This document shows positions 36,423 through 44,340 of a stretch of 64,000 bases of DNA, piece after piece. The translations under genes were made by a program, and so were the position numbers. The notes beneath the pieces are model-generated. The model ran no database searches and was not told where the DNA came from. It saw only the letters and a list, made by a program, of their open reading frames with translations. The first letter of the stretch is position 1. Every line of letters starts with the position of its first letter. The DNA is from Streptomyces sp. NBC_01716. GTDB lineage: Bacteria > Actinomycetota > Actinomycetes > Streptomycetales > Streptomycetaceae. Location: the NCBI RefSeq assembly GCF_036248275.1, contig NZ_CP109181.1, positions 2,976,001 to 3,040,000 of the forward strand, in the 5' to 3' direction.

Positions 36423-37460
36423 TCACGCCGACGGCGTGTGGAGCTGCGTGCGGACGAACGCGGCGAGCGAGTCGGCCGCACCGTCGTCGACGTTCGTCAG
36501 CACGACGAGGGTCGTTGCCGTAACGGGGTCGTAGGCGGCGAACGACTGGAAGCCGGGCAGTTCGCCGTTGTGGCCCCACATACCGGAGAAGGCGGCGATC
36601 CCGAGTCCGTAGCGGATGCCGTCCGCGACCGGCTCCATGTCCGTACGCTGCTGCTGTGTCCGAGTCTCCAGGAGTACGCCGCGTGCCAGCGCCTCGACGT
36701 ACACCGCCAGATCGCCCGCAGTCGAGACGGCACCGCCAGCCGCCCATGCCCATGACGGGTTGATCGCGGTGGCGTCGACAAGGTCCTCCCGCCGCCGGTG
36801 GTAGCCGCGCACGCTCGGCCGCGGCAGCGCCGAGAGCCCCGAGGCTGGCGGCGGCAGTTCAGTGTTCTCCAGTCCCAGCGGATCGAACACCATGCGGCGG
36901 GCGACAAGCTCGAGACTGTCGCCGGCCGCCGCCTCGATCAGCAACCCAAGCAGGATGTACCCGCTGTTGCAGTACTCCCAGGACGTGCCCGGCTCGAAGC
37001 GCTGCTCACCCCCGAAAGCGACCTCGAGGAGCTCGCCGGGTGTCCACTGTCGTTCCGGGTGGTCGAGGAGCGCGGCGACGAAATCCTCGGAGGTGTAGTC
37101 GGAGAGCCCCGACGTCATGTTCAGCAGGCGCCGCACGGTCACGCCAGGGGGGACGGGTGCTGGAAGGTAGTCCCTGATGTCGGCGTCGAGCTGCACACGA
37201 CCTTCGTCGACGAGCCTCAGCACGACAGTCCCCACCATCGTCTTCGTGATGCTTCCGATGCGCATGGGACTGTCGGCCGCCAGGGGAACGCCCGTGTGCA
37301 CATCCTCGACGCCCAGCCCGCGTGTGACCGAGCCGAGAAGGGGCGTGCGGGCGTGGACGATCGCCCCGGGGATCAACAGGCGGCGCCGCTCGGCGTCCAC
37401 GGAAGCGACGAACTCCTCGCCGAGTATCCGGGTTGTATCGGGAATTAGCGGTCCGGGCAT
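36423..37460 (-). CDS. Serine hydrolase (beta-lactamase/D-aminopeptidase fold)
   Basis: A 345-residue class C beta-lactamase-fold hydrolase. Ser70 and Lys73 form SITK, the second motif is YCN (Tyr163, Asn165) and GHNGELPG gives the third motif. No signal peptide is visible, so it acts in the cytoplasm, unlike true penicillin-binding proteins. It resembles the C-terminal half of the S9 fusion protein, including the GSITK and EYCNSG stretches, so the two may be related by duplication. ATG 37460 is preceded by GGAACAGG; the longer frame to 37535 adds 25 residues. It is convergent with the aldehyde dehydrogenase. Peptides containing D-residues are possible substrates. Confidence 0.85.
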   Translation of the reverse strand: MPGPLIPDTTRILGEEFVASVDAERRRLLIPGAIVHARTPLLGSVTRGLGVEDVHTGVPLAADSPMRIGSITKTMVGTVVLRLVDEGRVQLDADIRDYLPAPVPPGVTVRRLLNMTSGLSDYTSEDFVAALLDHPERQWTPGELLEVAFGGEQRFEPGTSWEYCNSGYILLGLLIEAAAGDSLELVARRMVFDPLGLENTELPPPASGLSALPRPSVRGYHRRREDLVDATAINPSWAWAAGGAVSTAGDLAVYVEALARGVLLETRTQQQRTDMEPVADGIRYGLGIAAFSGMWGHNGELPGFQSFAAYDPVTATTLVVLTNVDDGAADSLAAFVRTQLHTPSA

Positions 37461-37661
37461 CCTGTTCCATCCCTGCCTTTCGGTGGCCTCCTGCCAGGAT
37501 GGCCGAGTGTCGGCCCCCGCCGCTCGTGCGAACAACCGAACTTTCCCGGCCGTCCTCGTCCGCTCGGACGGCCGGGACCGTACCGTGCTCTGCCATTACC
37601 GCGCCCCGTCACAACAACTGGGCCAACCCGATACGGGACCAACTCCCGCAGGACGCCATGG

Positions 37662-38921
37662 CTATTGGTGCCGTGGGGCGAGAGCCTTCGCTTTGTGCGC
37701 CGAAAGCGTCTTGTAGACGGTTCCGGCGAGGTCGGGCAGCGTGTCCTCTTCGCCGACGGCGCTGTTGACCGCGACGGCGATGATCATGCCACTCTTCGGG
37801 AAGTACATGTGCAGCACCCGGCTGCCGAAAGTGGCCCCCTCATAGAACCAGACCGTCCCGGCCACGGGATGGGCGTACTTCACGACGCCGAGCCCGAAAC
37901 CGACTGGATCGTCGGCCGTGACCGTCTTGATGGGCTTACTCGTCTTCATCGAGACCAGGGACCTCAGCTCGCGCTGCTGCGCCGCAGGCAGCAGTCGACC
38001 GCCGTACAGTGCCCGGTCCCAGGTCGTCATGTCCTTCAGCGAACTCACCAGGCCACCCGCCCCCTGCGCCCAGGACAGGCCAAGCGGCGGAAGCGGCTTG
38101 TTGAAATGCTTCGGCAGGACGGAGTGGGTGGAGTACGGCGTCGCCATGTGTGAGGCCGTGTCCGGAGGGCAATCCGGGGGTAGACAGGTGTCGTTCAATC
38201 CGAGTGGCTCGATGATGCGCTCGGCGAGCTGGTCGGAGTACGTGTCGTGTGACGCTCGTTCGACGATCATCTGCGCGAGGAGGTAATTCGTATTCGAGTA
38301 CTCGTACTTCGCCGACCCCAGTGGCAGGCCCTCCACATAGGACATTAGGCGCTCCAGTGTGAAGTGCGTGGACGGATCGGCGTCGAAGTCCTGGAGGAAG
38401 GCGCTCTGTTCGGTGTAACCGGGGATGCCGCTGGTCATCGACAGCAGTTGTTTGATGGTGACATCGCGCCACGCCGGATACTGGGGAAGCCACTTTCCCA
38501 GCTTGTCACGCAGGGACAGCTTTCCCTCGGCCTCCAGCTGAAGCAGCAGCACGGATGTGAACGCCTTGCTGTTGCTGCCTATCTGATACAGCACTTTGCC
38601 AGTCGCCGGTCGACCGCCGCCGTAGCGCGTCGTCCCCGCACTGACCGAGACATCAGGTCGCTGATCGGCGTAGGTCACTCGAAGGGAGACCGCCGAGAAA
38701 TGGTCTTTCGTGCCCTGAGCGTCCAGGTACTTCTCAAGGTCACTCCGGAGTGACGCGGTGACGCTGCGAGAGGGGCGCTCCTCAGCATTCGCGACGCCCA
38801 GCCCGCGCCCCGACACCGTCGTCATCCCCGAAACAAGCGCCGTGGTGACCGTCGCCAGCACCACGAGGCGCTTCCCTTGCCGACCACGATTCCGACGAAT
38901 CCCGTACCTCATTGTCGCCAT
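37662..38921 (-). CDS. Secreted serine hydrolase (beta-lactamase fold)
   Basis: A 419-residue exported hydrolase. A basic N-terminus and hydrophobic stretch (RLVVLATVTTALVSGMTTV) with an Ala-x-Ala site (VANAEE) near residue 46 form a signal peptide. Motif 1 is SNSK and motif 2 is YSN. The third motif is atypical: where HxG is expected the sequence reads WFYEGATFGS, so activity may be changed. It differs from the previous serine hydrolase in being secreted and lies inside the right edge of the repeat-bounded segment. ATG at 38921 or 38912 are both possible. A role on D-Ala-type peptides in the envelope is possible but unproven. Confidence 0.82.
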   Translation of the reverse strand: MATMRYGIRRNRGRQGKRLVVLATVTTALVSGMTTVSGRGLGVANAEERPSRSVTASLRSDLEKYLDAQGTKDHFSAVSLRVTYADQRPDVSVSAGTTRYGGGRPATGKVLYQIGSNSKAFTSVLLLQLEAEGKLSLRDKLGKWLPQYPAWRDVTIKQLLSMTSGIPGYTEQSAFLQDFDADPSTHFTLERLMSYVEGLPLGSAKYEYSNTNYLLAQMIVERASHDTYSDQLAERIIEPLGLNDTCLPPDCPPDTASHMATPYSTHSVLPKHFNKPLPPLGLSWAQGAGGLVSSLKDMTTWDRALYGGRLLPAAQQRELRSLVSMKTSKPIKTVTADDPVGFGLGVVKYAHPVAGTVWFYEGATFGSRVLHMYFPKSGMIIAVAVNSAVGEEDTLPDLAGTVYKTLSAHKAKALAPRHQ

Positions 38922-39085
38922 TCCTCTCTCGGATTAAGCAGAATCGGTAATGATGATCACGCTATGCGGCGAAGGGGCGGCAGGTAATCGGGGTAACCCC
39001 CCTCTTCGTAGACGCGCTGGCCCCCTCGTGAGCTGGCTCGAAGCATTGCGAAGAGCCGATTGATCACGAGATCGCACAGACCGTA

Positions 39086-39284
39086 GTACCGCTGTACGAA
39101 GGGGAGCTCATGGCTTCGTTTCATCGGCCAATGCCCGTTGGGGGAATGCCGGGGTTCGATGGCTGAGCGCGGCCGACAGCACATCACGACGACCCCGGGG
39201 ATCTCCGATGAACGAACCCGACACCGACAGGACGCCGCCTACGGCGTCCGACTCCGTGACGGGCATCGTCGGCCCGCCGGACGC
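39086..39284 (+). repeat. 199-bp inverted repeat, right copy
   Basis: Inverted copy of 18652-18850. It contains the upstream region and first 25 codons of the ureohydrolase gene, then stops abruptly. Of the gap at 38922-39207, the part before the repeat (38922-39085) shows nothing I can identify. Confidence 0.9.
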
Positions 39285-39384
39285 TTTCGGGGACGTCGGT
39301 GAGGCCGCCCTTGGCCACGGCGCTGTCCACTTCACCGGCGAGAGCGGCGAGGCGGACGACGCCCCCGGTATGGACGACGAGTAA
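39208..39384 (+). pseudogene. Truncated copy of the ureohydrolase start joined to unrelated sequence
   Basis: ATG 39208 opens the same 25 residues as the ureohydrolase (MNEPDTDRTPPTASDSV onward). After GPPDA the sequence leaves the repeat and continues in frame with 33 unrelated residues ending GMDDE. The 58-residue frame has the copied ribosome site, so it could be translated, but it lacks every metal ligand of the family. The tail may be the end of a gene cut by the rearrangement. Confidence 0.6.
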
Positions 39385-39428
39385 AGCCGGTGTACTCAGC
39401 GCACGATGCGTGATGCCCTCATGCGCGC

Positions 39429-39938
39429 TTGGCGATGCCGGAGGAAAACAGGGTGGCCCCGCCAAGACTAGAGCCTGCACCGAGATGGGCTGAAGTGACG
39501 CGTGTACCGCCCTCCTCGCATGTCGGTGCCCCGAGGGTGCTGCTGAAATGTCTGGACGACTCGGGCCTGACCCTCCTGAGCAGCCATCCGCAGTCCGCCA
39601 ACGCTCCACAGGATGCACTGGTATGGATCCCGTTCGACAAGGTTGCCTCCTTCACGCAGCGGATCAACGACTTCACGCAAGACACCGATGGCGGCGACCC
39701 GAAGCAGGCTCCGCTGGTGGCCAACATTGAGCAGATCCACCGGGCGCTGCTGGAGCACCTCTGGCAGGAGAGTCAGGACCTGCCCCCCTTGCACGAGGAG
39801 CGGTGGTGGGAGCTGTGGTTCGATCCGCGGATCACGCCGATCGATCCGGTCATCACACTGCGAGCCCTGGCCGACGAGCGGCAGTGGCGCATCAGAGACC
39901 GGGCGATCCGGGTAGGCGAACGCCTATACAGTGCCGAG
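39429..39938 (+). pseudogene. N-terminal fragment resembling S8-peptidase-linked proteins, in frame with PucR
   Basis: This open frame runs into the PucR gene without a stop. Its about 170 residues (for example LLEHLWQESQDLPPLHEERW and LADERQWRIRDRAIRVGERL) do not resemble any PucR domain. They are reminiscent of the N-terminal segment of large Streptomyces subtilisin-like proteins with a WWELWxDP stretch. The similarity ends at about 39925, 14 bases before the natural PucR ATG. I read it as a truncated gene left in frame by a deletion; a fused 588-residue regulator is the alternative. Confidence 0.45.
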
Positions 39939-41195
39939 ATGGTTTCGGAGCTGCAGCGACTTGTCGACGCGTTCGGTGCCCGCCTTGGTCGGTCGATCGC
40001 CATCGACGACACGCGACTCAAGCTGCTCGCGTACAACGCGCACACCGGCGACGTGGACGACGCCCGGATCGATTCGGTCATGCACCGTGGTGCGTCGACC
40101 GCGCTGGTCGCGCACGTCTGCGAGCAGGGCGCTGCCCAGGCTTCCGATGTCTTCACTCTGCCGCCGTGCCCCCAGATCGGCATCACGATGGAACGGATCG
40201 GCATGCCGATCCGCTATGACGATTCCCTGCTCGGCTACGTATGGCTGATCGGCTCCGATGGCCCTGTCGGCGACCGGGCCGTCGAGTTGCTGCGCGAGGC
40301 GGCTGCGCAAGCCGCTCTGGTCCTGCACCGCGGCTACCTTGGCGTCGAAGTGACTCGCAGCCATGCCAGGGAGCTGGTCCGCGACCTGATCGCCCCGGAC
40401 CAGGCACTCCGGACGGAGGCGGGTGCCGCGCTCGTCGAGGAGGGACACGCCGTGGCCGGCCCGGTCACCGTCCTGGTAGCCATGGTGGCGCGCGAAGAGG
40501 GCGAGCCTCTGGCTGAAGAACGCCGTCTGGCCCTGGAGTTCGCTGTCGACCGCTGTCGACGACGGCTTCCCCCCTCGCGCGGATTGGCCCTGACGCGTCC
40601 GGATCACGCGCTTCTGCTGACGATCTGGCCTGGGGCACGTTCCCAGGTCATCGAGCGCAATGCCGCCGAGCTCGCCGAGGTGCTGCGCGAGAAGCTGGTC
40701 GCAGAACTCGGCCTGGGACGGGCCGCCCTGTGCTGGGTAGGCGTAGGCGGGCCACGCCCACGCCTCACGGAGGCTCACTCTTCCTACGAGGAAGCCCGCC
40801 GCGCTGCCGAGGTCGCCCGTATCACGGGCACCCTGGGTCAAGTGGTGGCTCATGCGCAGCTGGGCGTGTACGCGCTATTGGGCAAGCTCACCCCCGACGA
40901 GCTTGCCGAGGGCATCCACCCGGGGCTGCACTCCCTGCTTTCAAACCCCGTGCACCGTGGGCTGGTTGAAACCCTGCGGGTGTATCTCGATCACACCGGC
41001 GATGCCCAGCATGCCGCCACCGCCCTACATGTCCACCGCTCCACACTCTACAAACGGCTGCATCGCGTTGAGCAGCTCACTGGACTGCGACTGGACGTCG
41101 GCGATGACCGACTGGCCGCGCATCTCGGCCTGAAGATGGCGGAGTTGAACCCGCGCTTGCCGAGCTCGATGAAAGCGCCGGACGTGGTGTTATGA
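39939..41195 (+). CDS. PucR-family transcriptional regulator (second)
   Basis: A 418-residue regulator if started at ATG 39939 (MVSELQRLVDAFGARLGRS), the usual opening of this Streptomyces group. A GAF/sensor-like part (about 20-130) precedes a middle domain, and the C-terminus has the PucR helix-turn-helix (AATALHVHRSTLYKRLHRV). The reading frame stays open for 170 codons upstream, so a longer fusion protein is possible. It differs from the first PucR protein in lacking the PucR N-terminal domain. Likely targets are the nearby DAO-type oxidoreductase or the amidohydrolase group, but no operator is evident. Confidence 0.8.
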   Translation: MVSELQRLVDAFGARLGRSIAIDDTRLKLLAYNAHTGDVDDARIDSVMHRGASTALVAHVCEQGAAQASDVFTLPPCPQIGITMERIGMPIRYDDSLLGYVWLIGSDGPVGDRAVELLREAAAQAALVLHRGYLGVEVTRSHARELVRDLIAPDQALRTEAGAALVEEGHAVAGPVTVLVAMVAREEGEPLAEERRLALEFAVDRCRRRLPPSRGLALTRPDHALLLTIWPGARSQVIERNAAELAEVLREKLVAELGLGRAALCWVGVGGPRPRLTEAHSSYEEARRAAEVARITGTLGQVVAHAQLGVYALLGKLTPDELAEGIHPGLHSLLSNPVHRGLVETLRVYLDHTGDAQHAATALHVHRSTLYKRLHRVEQLTGLRLDVGDDRLAAHLGLKMAELNPRLPSSMKAPDVVL

Positions 41196-41221
41196 GCACG
41201 GGCAGCAGCCAGGCAACGTTG

Positions 41222-41482
41222 CTACGGTTGCCGCAGGACCTGCGGCGTTCGCCGTGCCGTCGCCCCCGTGACGCGCACGAGCCTGCCCAGTGCCGCAAGG
41301 AGATGGTCAAGGCGCTCGGGATCTGTGCATACTACGGCGCTGAAGACGGACGTGCCTGCGGGCCTGCGCCGGAAGCTCACCTCGTGGATGTCGGCGTTGC
41401 GGCTGTGCAATGTCGCCATGATGCGGAGCAACGTTGACCGGTTGCCCGGCACCAGGTCGGCCGAGACGATGTAGTGGTCCAT
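41222..41482 (-). CDS. Small ACT-domain protein
   Basis: An 86-residue protein made of one ACT domain: HYIVSADLVPGNRSTLLRIM and NADIHEVSFRRR give the strand-helix-strand opening of amino-acid-binding ACT units, as in small subunits of acetolactate synthase. ATG 41482 has an AAGGAG site ten bases upstream. It may bind an amino acid and regulate an enzyme, but no partner gene is next to it. The 361 bases upstream (41483-41843) have no recognisable gene. Confidence 0.65.
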   Translation of the reverse strand: MDHYIVSADLVPGNRSTLLRIMATLHSRNADIHEVSFRRRPAGTSVFSAVVCTDPERLDHLLAALGRLVRVTGATARRTPQVLRQP

Positions 41483-41843
41483 GCGGGTGGGCTCCTTCAG
41501 CTGGGTGTGCTCTCCCCCGTCTGGCGGCTGATGCGCTGCCGGACGGCCGCGAGCGCGCCTGACCGGCCCCCGGCGGCCCGGACCGCGACCGCGGGACAGG
41601 TGACACACCCCCACCACACCGGTCGTTGACTCCAGCAGAGAAGAGAACTGCTGCTGACGCTTTCGGGGGCGGCAACGGCGAGCAGGATCCGCCAGCTCGT
41701 CGAAGACATCGCTGGTGACGCTGATGTGCGCTTCGCACAGTGCGTGGGGTTGCCCAGCTCCGGTTCGCCAGGTTTGCACAGGTGGTCGACCGCCGGGTAC
41801 GAGGCCATCCTCTTCGACGGGGAACCCGGCTCAGCGGCCAGCG
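41483..41843. other. Intergenic stretch without an identifiable gene
   Basis: Open frames exist on both strands, but none has a start, ribosome site and protein-like pattern together. A plus-strand stretch around 41655-41820 (TASRIRQLVEDIAGDADVR) looks protein-like and could be a gene fragment, but I do not recognise it. Confidence 0.3.
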
Positions 41844-43154
41844 TCAGCCGAGGACTGTGCCCGTGGATGGGGCCGGCCGACGGCGGCGTGAGAACGCACC
41901 GAGGTCGATGGTTCGGCCGGTGTGTTCGCAGGTGTGCGTGAGCGCACTCCGGTCGTGGTCGTGCCCGCCTTCGACACCGTGGATCAGGGTGGTCATGAGG
42001 CGGCCCACCAGAGGGGCGTTCTTGAACTGGTTGCCGCTGGTGCCTATGGCCACGTAGAAGCCGGCGAGATCCGTTCGGTCGTATACGGGGGTCCAGTCGT
42101 CGGTCACGTCGTACACGCCTGCCACACCACGAGGCTTGTTGGGAACGCGCAGGCCGGGCAGTCGGCGAGCCGCCCGCGTCACCTGCGTCCTGAACTGCGA
42201 CACGGTCGGAAGGGGACTCCCGTCGTCAGGATCGTCGAGCCATTCCAGCGGGTCGCACTCGGGTTCCGTGCCGCCGACGAGCAGGAACTCCCTGCCCTCG
42301 GGCCGTATATACGTGCCGAGGTCCATATCGGCCAGCACCGGTGCGTGCCCGTCGCCGCCGGCGTCGTGGTAGCCGGCGGGCGCCGCTATGTGGTGCACCT
42401 CCTGGCGCAGCGGCCGCAGACCGACGGTGAAGTCTCCGCCCACTTCGGCGAGCCGGTTCAGCTGTCCCGACCATGGGCCGGCCGCGTTGACGACCACCCC
42501 GGCGGACAGTTCGGTTCCGCCCTTGAGGCGGACCCCTCGCACGCGTCCCCCGCGTCGCATCACCGCGGTGACGGGGGTCTTCCACCGGAAGGCGGCTCCG
42601 TGCCGCTGGGCCGCCGTAGCAAGGTTGTGCGCGGCGAGTTGCGGGTCGTCGACAAAGCCCCCGTCGGGTGTGTGGAGAGCACCGAGCCGAGCGGACGCGT
42701 CGGCGAAGAACTCGTCGTCGTCCACGGGGCGGGGCGGGAAGTACCGGCCGGTGTCCACGGCGGGCAGCCGCCTGGACAGCTCTCGTGCACTCCATTTCTC
42801 GTACGGGACACCGACCTTGTCGAAGTGTCCCGTGAACAGGCCGCAGGGTGCGAAGTCCACGTCCAGCAGGGTGACGCCGCAGCGGTTGAACGCTGCGAGG
42901 GGTTCACTGGCGGGTGCTTGGAGATGGTCGCGCCATGCTTCCCAGCAGTGACGGGACTCCCAAGCGGCGTTGACGCCCGCGATCGTGGGATAGGTGAAGC
43001 GGACCACGGCGCTCGATGCGCTGGTGGAGCCGTTGCCCGCGCCGCCGAACTTGTCGACCACGACGACCCGCAGACCGCTCCGCACCAGTTCGAGAGCGAT
43101 GGAGGATCCGATTACCCCGGCCCCGACGACGACAGCGTCTGTGCTCTCAGCCAT
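41844..43154 (-). CDS. DAO-type FAD-dependent oxidoreductase
   Basis: A 436-residue flavoprotein of the D-amino acid oxidase/sarcosine oxidase/glycine oxidase group. The FAD loop is AVVVGAGVIGSSIALELVRS, the second conserved stretch is AGVVVNAAGPWSGQL, and GVAGVYDVTDDWTPVYD with FYVAIGTSGNQFKNAP forms the C-terminal FAD site. ATG 43154 is preceded by GAGAAGGTGGG. Substrates could be D-amino acids, N-methylated amino acids or similar secondary amines. Oxidation of D-amino acids would complement the racemase route 10 kb away, but this is inference. The upstream gap has a pair of similar decamers that may be regulatory. Confidence 0.87.
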   Translation of the reverse strand: MAESTDAVVVGAGVIGSSIALELVRSGLRVVVVDKFGGAGNGSTSASSAVVRFTYPTIAGVNAAWESRHCWEAWRDHLQAPASEPLAAFNRCGVTLLDVDFAPCGLFTGHFDKVGVPYEKWSARELSRRLPAVDTGRYFPPRPVDDDEFFADASARLGALHTPDGGFVDDPQLAAHNLATAAQRHGAAFRWKTPVTAVMRRGGRVRGVRLKGGTELSAGVVVNAAGPWSGQLNRLAEVGGDFTVGLRPLRQEVHHIAAPAGYHDAGGDGHAPVLADMDLGTYIRPEGREFLLVGGTEPECDPLEWLDDPDDGSPLPTVSQFRTQVTRAARRLPGLRVPNKPRGVAGVYDVTDDWTPVYDRTDLAGFYVAIGTSGNQFKNAPLVGRLMTTLIHGVEGGHDHDRSALTHTCEHTGRTIDLGAFSRRRRPAPSTGTVLG

Positions 43155-43651
43155 GTTCCAACCCACCTTCTCGTTGCCGGACCAGACGGTTCCTCTGGCG
43201 GCGCGGAGGGTCGCCGCTCCGCCCGTTGTCCGCACATTACGCAGGTCAGAGTCCATGTTCCGGCGACTGTTGTCGCCACTTTCTGTCGTCGTACCCAACA
43301 GTTGTCGCGCGCGTGTGCGCCGATGCCCAGCTGTCAGAACCCACCATGAGACTGGCAGAGGCGGGAAAGGACTGGCTGGTGAGGTCGTATCCCGCGGCGA
43401 CCTCGGATGGTTCGAGAGCCAAGTCGTGCGCTCCTCGGCGGTCACCGTGAGGACATCCCCGTCATAGACGGGGCCACAAAGGTGAGGTCGGCTCCGGACG
43501 CGACAGCTGAGCAGACCTCCCTTCGTGTAAACCGAACATTCCGTCAGCACGTGGAAAGGTGAAGCAACCGATGGTCGAGGCTGCTTGTCAGTGCGTCTGC
43601 GGACAGGGTCCGAGGGATCAGGTGAGTCGGCGGCAAGGGCCGGGGGCCTGC
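43155..43651. other. 497-base gap upstream of the DAO-type gene
   Basis: No convincing gene. Two near-identical decamers, ACTGTTGTCG at 43266-43275 and ACAGTTGTCG at 43298-43307, are 32 bases apart, about three helix turns, 112-154 bases ahead of the oxidoreductase start. They could be a regulator site. A minus-strand stretch near 43435-43500 (GPVYDGDVLTVTAEE) faintly resembles a MaoC dehydratase fragment. Confidence 0.35.
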
Positions 43652-44254
43652 TTAACGCTCCGGACGTGATCGTGGAACGGATTGGCCCTCTCGCATGCGC
43701 AGGATCAAGGTGACCGCGTCCTCCGAGCAGGTTCCTGGAGTCAGGACTTCCTGCAGGAGGAGGCCGCGAATCGCGGCAATGGTGACGGTGGCCACATCCC
43801 GCGCTTCCTTGGTGTCGAGCCCTTCGCGTTCCGCGAGTGAGGACAGCATCACGGTCAGGTCGCCGATCGACTCCACGAACTCACGGAAGTCCTCGGGGCC
43901 GTACGCGGCCAGTCCGGCGACGTAGAAGAAGCCGCGGGCACGCGACAGCTGCTCCGGCCGGGTGTAGGTACGCCAGATCGCCTGAACGAAGTCGGCGAAG
44001 GTGCCCTGCTGGGCGGCCTCCAGAAGTGCCTCGTTGTCACGGGATCGCTGCGCGTTGAGCATGGCGGCCAGGACGCCCGAGAGTGACCCGAAGTGGTATC
44101 GCAACAGGGCGTGGCTGGTCTCGATCCGGGCGGCGATCTCACGGAGCGACATCTCCGGCGTGGGAAGGGCCTCGCCGAAGGCGTCGAGAAGCCGTGCCAG
44201 GAGTCGCTCGCGCGCGCTGCCCTTGCGTTCCGAGGTTGACAGGATCACTCCCAC
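43652..44254 (-). CDS. TetR-family transcriptional regulator
   Basis: A 200-residue regulator. The helix-turn-helix lies at about residues 35-60 (SLREIAARIETSHALLRYHF), where the usual tyrosine-containing recognition helix is HALLRYHFGS. The C-terminal ligand domain is helical and not assigned. It is divergent from the amidohydrolase gene, with start codons 86 bases apart, so it most likely represses that gene and the two that follow. No clean palindrome was picked out in 44255-44340. Confidence 0.88.
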   Translation of the reverse strand: MGVILSTSERKGSARERLLARLLDAFGEALPTPEMSLREIAARIETSHALLRYHFGSLSGVLAAMLNAQRSRDNEALLEAAQQGTFADFVQAIWRTYTRPEQLSRARGFFYVAGLAAYGPEDFREFVESIGDLTVMLSSLAEREGLDTKEARDVATVTIAAIRGLLLQEVLTPGTCSEDAVTLILRMREGQSVPRSRPER

Positions 44255-44340
44255 AGTTTATCCATTGGAAAAGAAAGTTCGGCGGTTCCGTGTTGCTTCG
44301 CACATGGTCGCAGTCAGCTCGCAACGGCGGAGGATCGACC

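Noticed and set aside
38957..39187. Minus-strand 76-codon frame overlapping the right repeat
   Set aside because: Part of it looks faintly protein-like, but it crosses the repeat boundary and has no ribosome site or recognisable family.
43430..43505. Possible MaoC dehydratase fragment on the minus strand
   Set aside because: Only about 15 residues are suggestive; too short to call.
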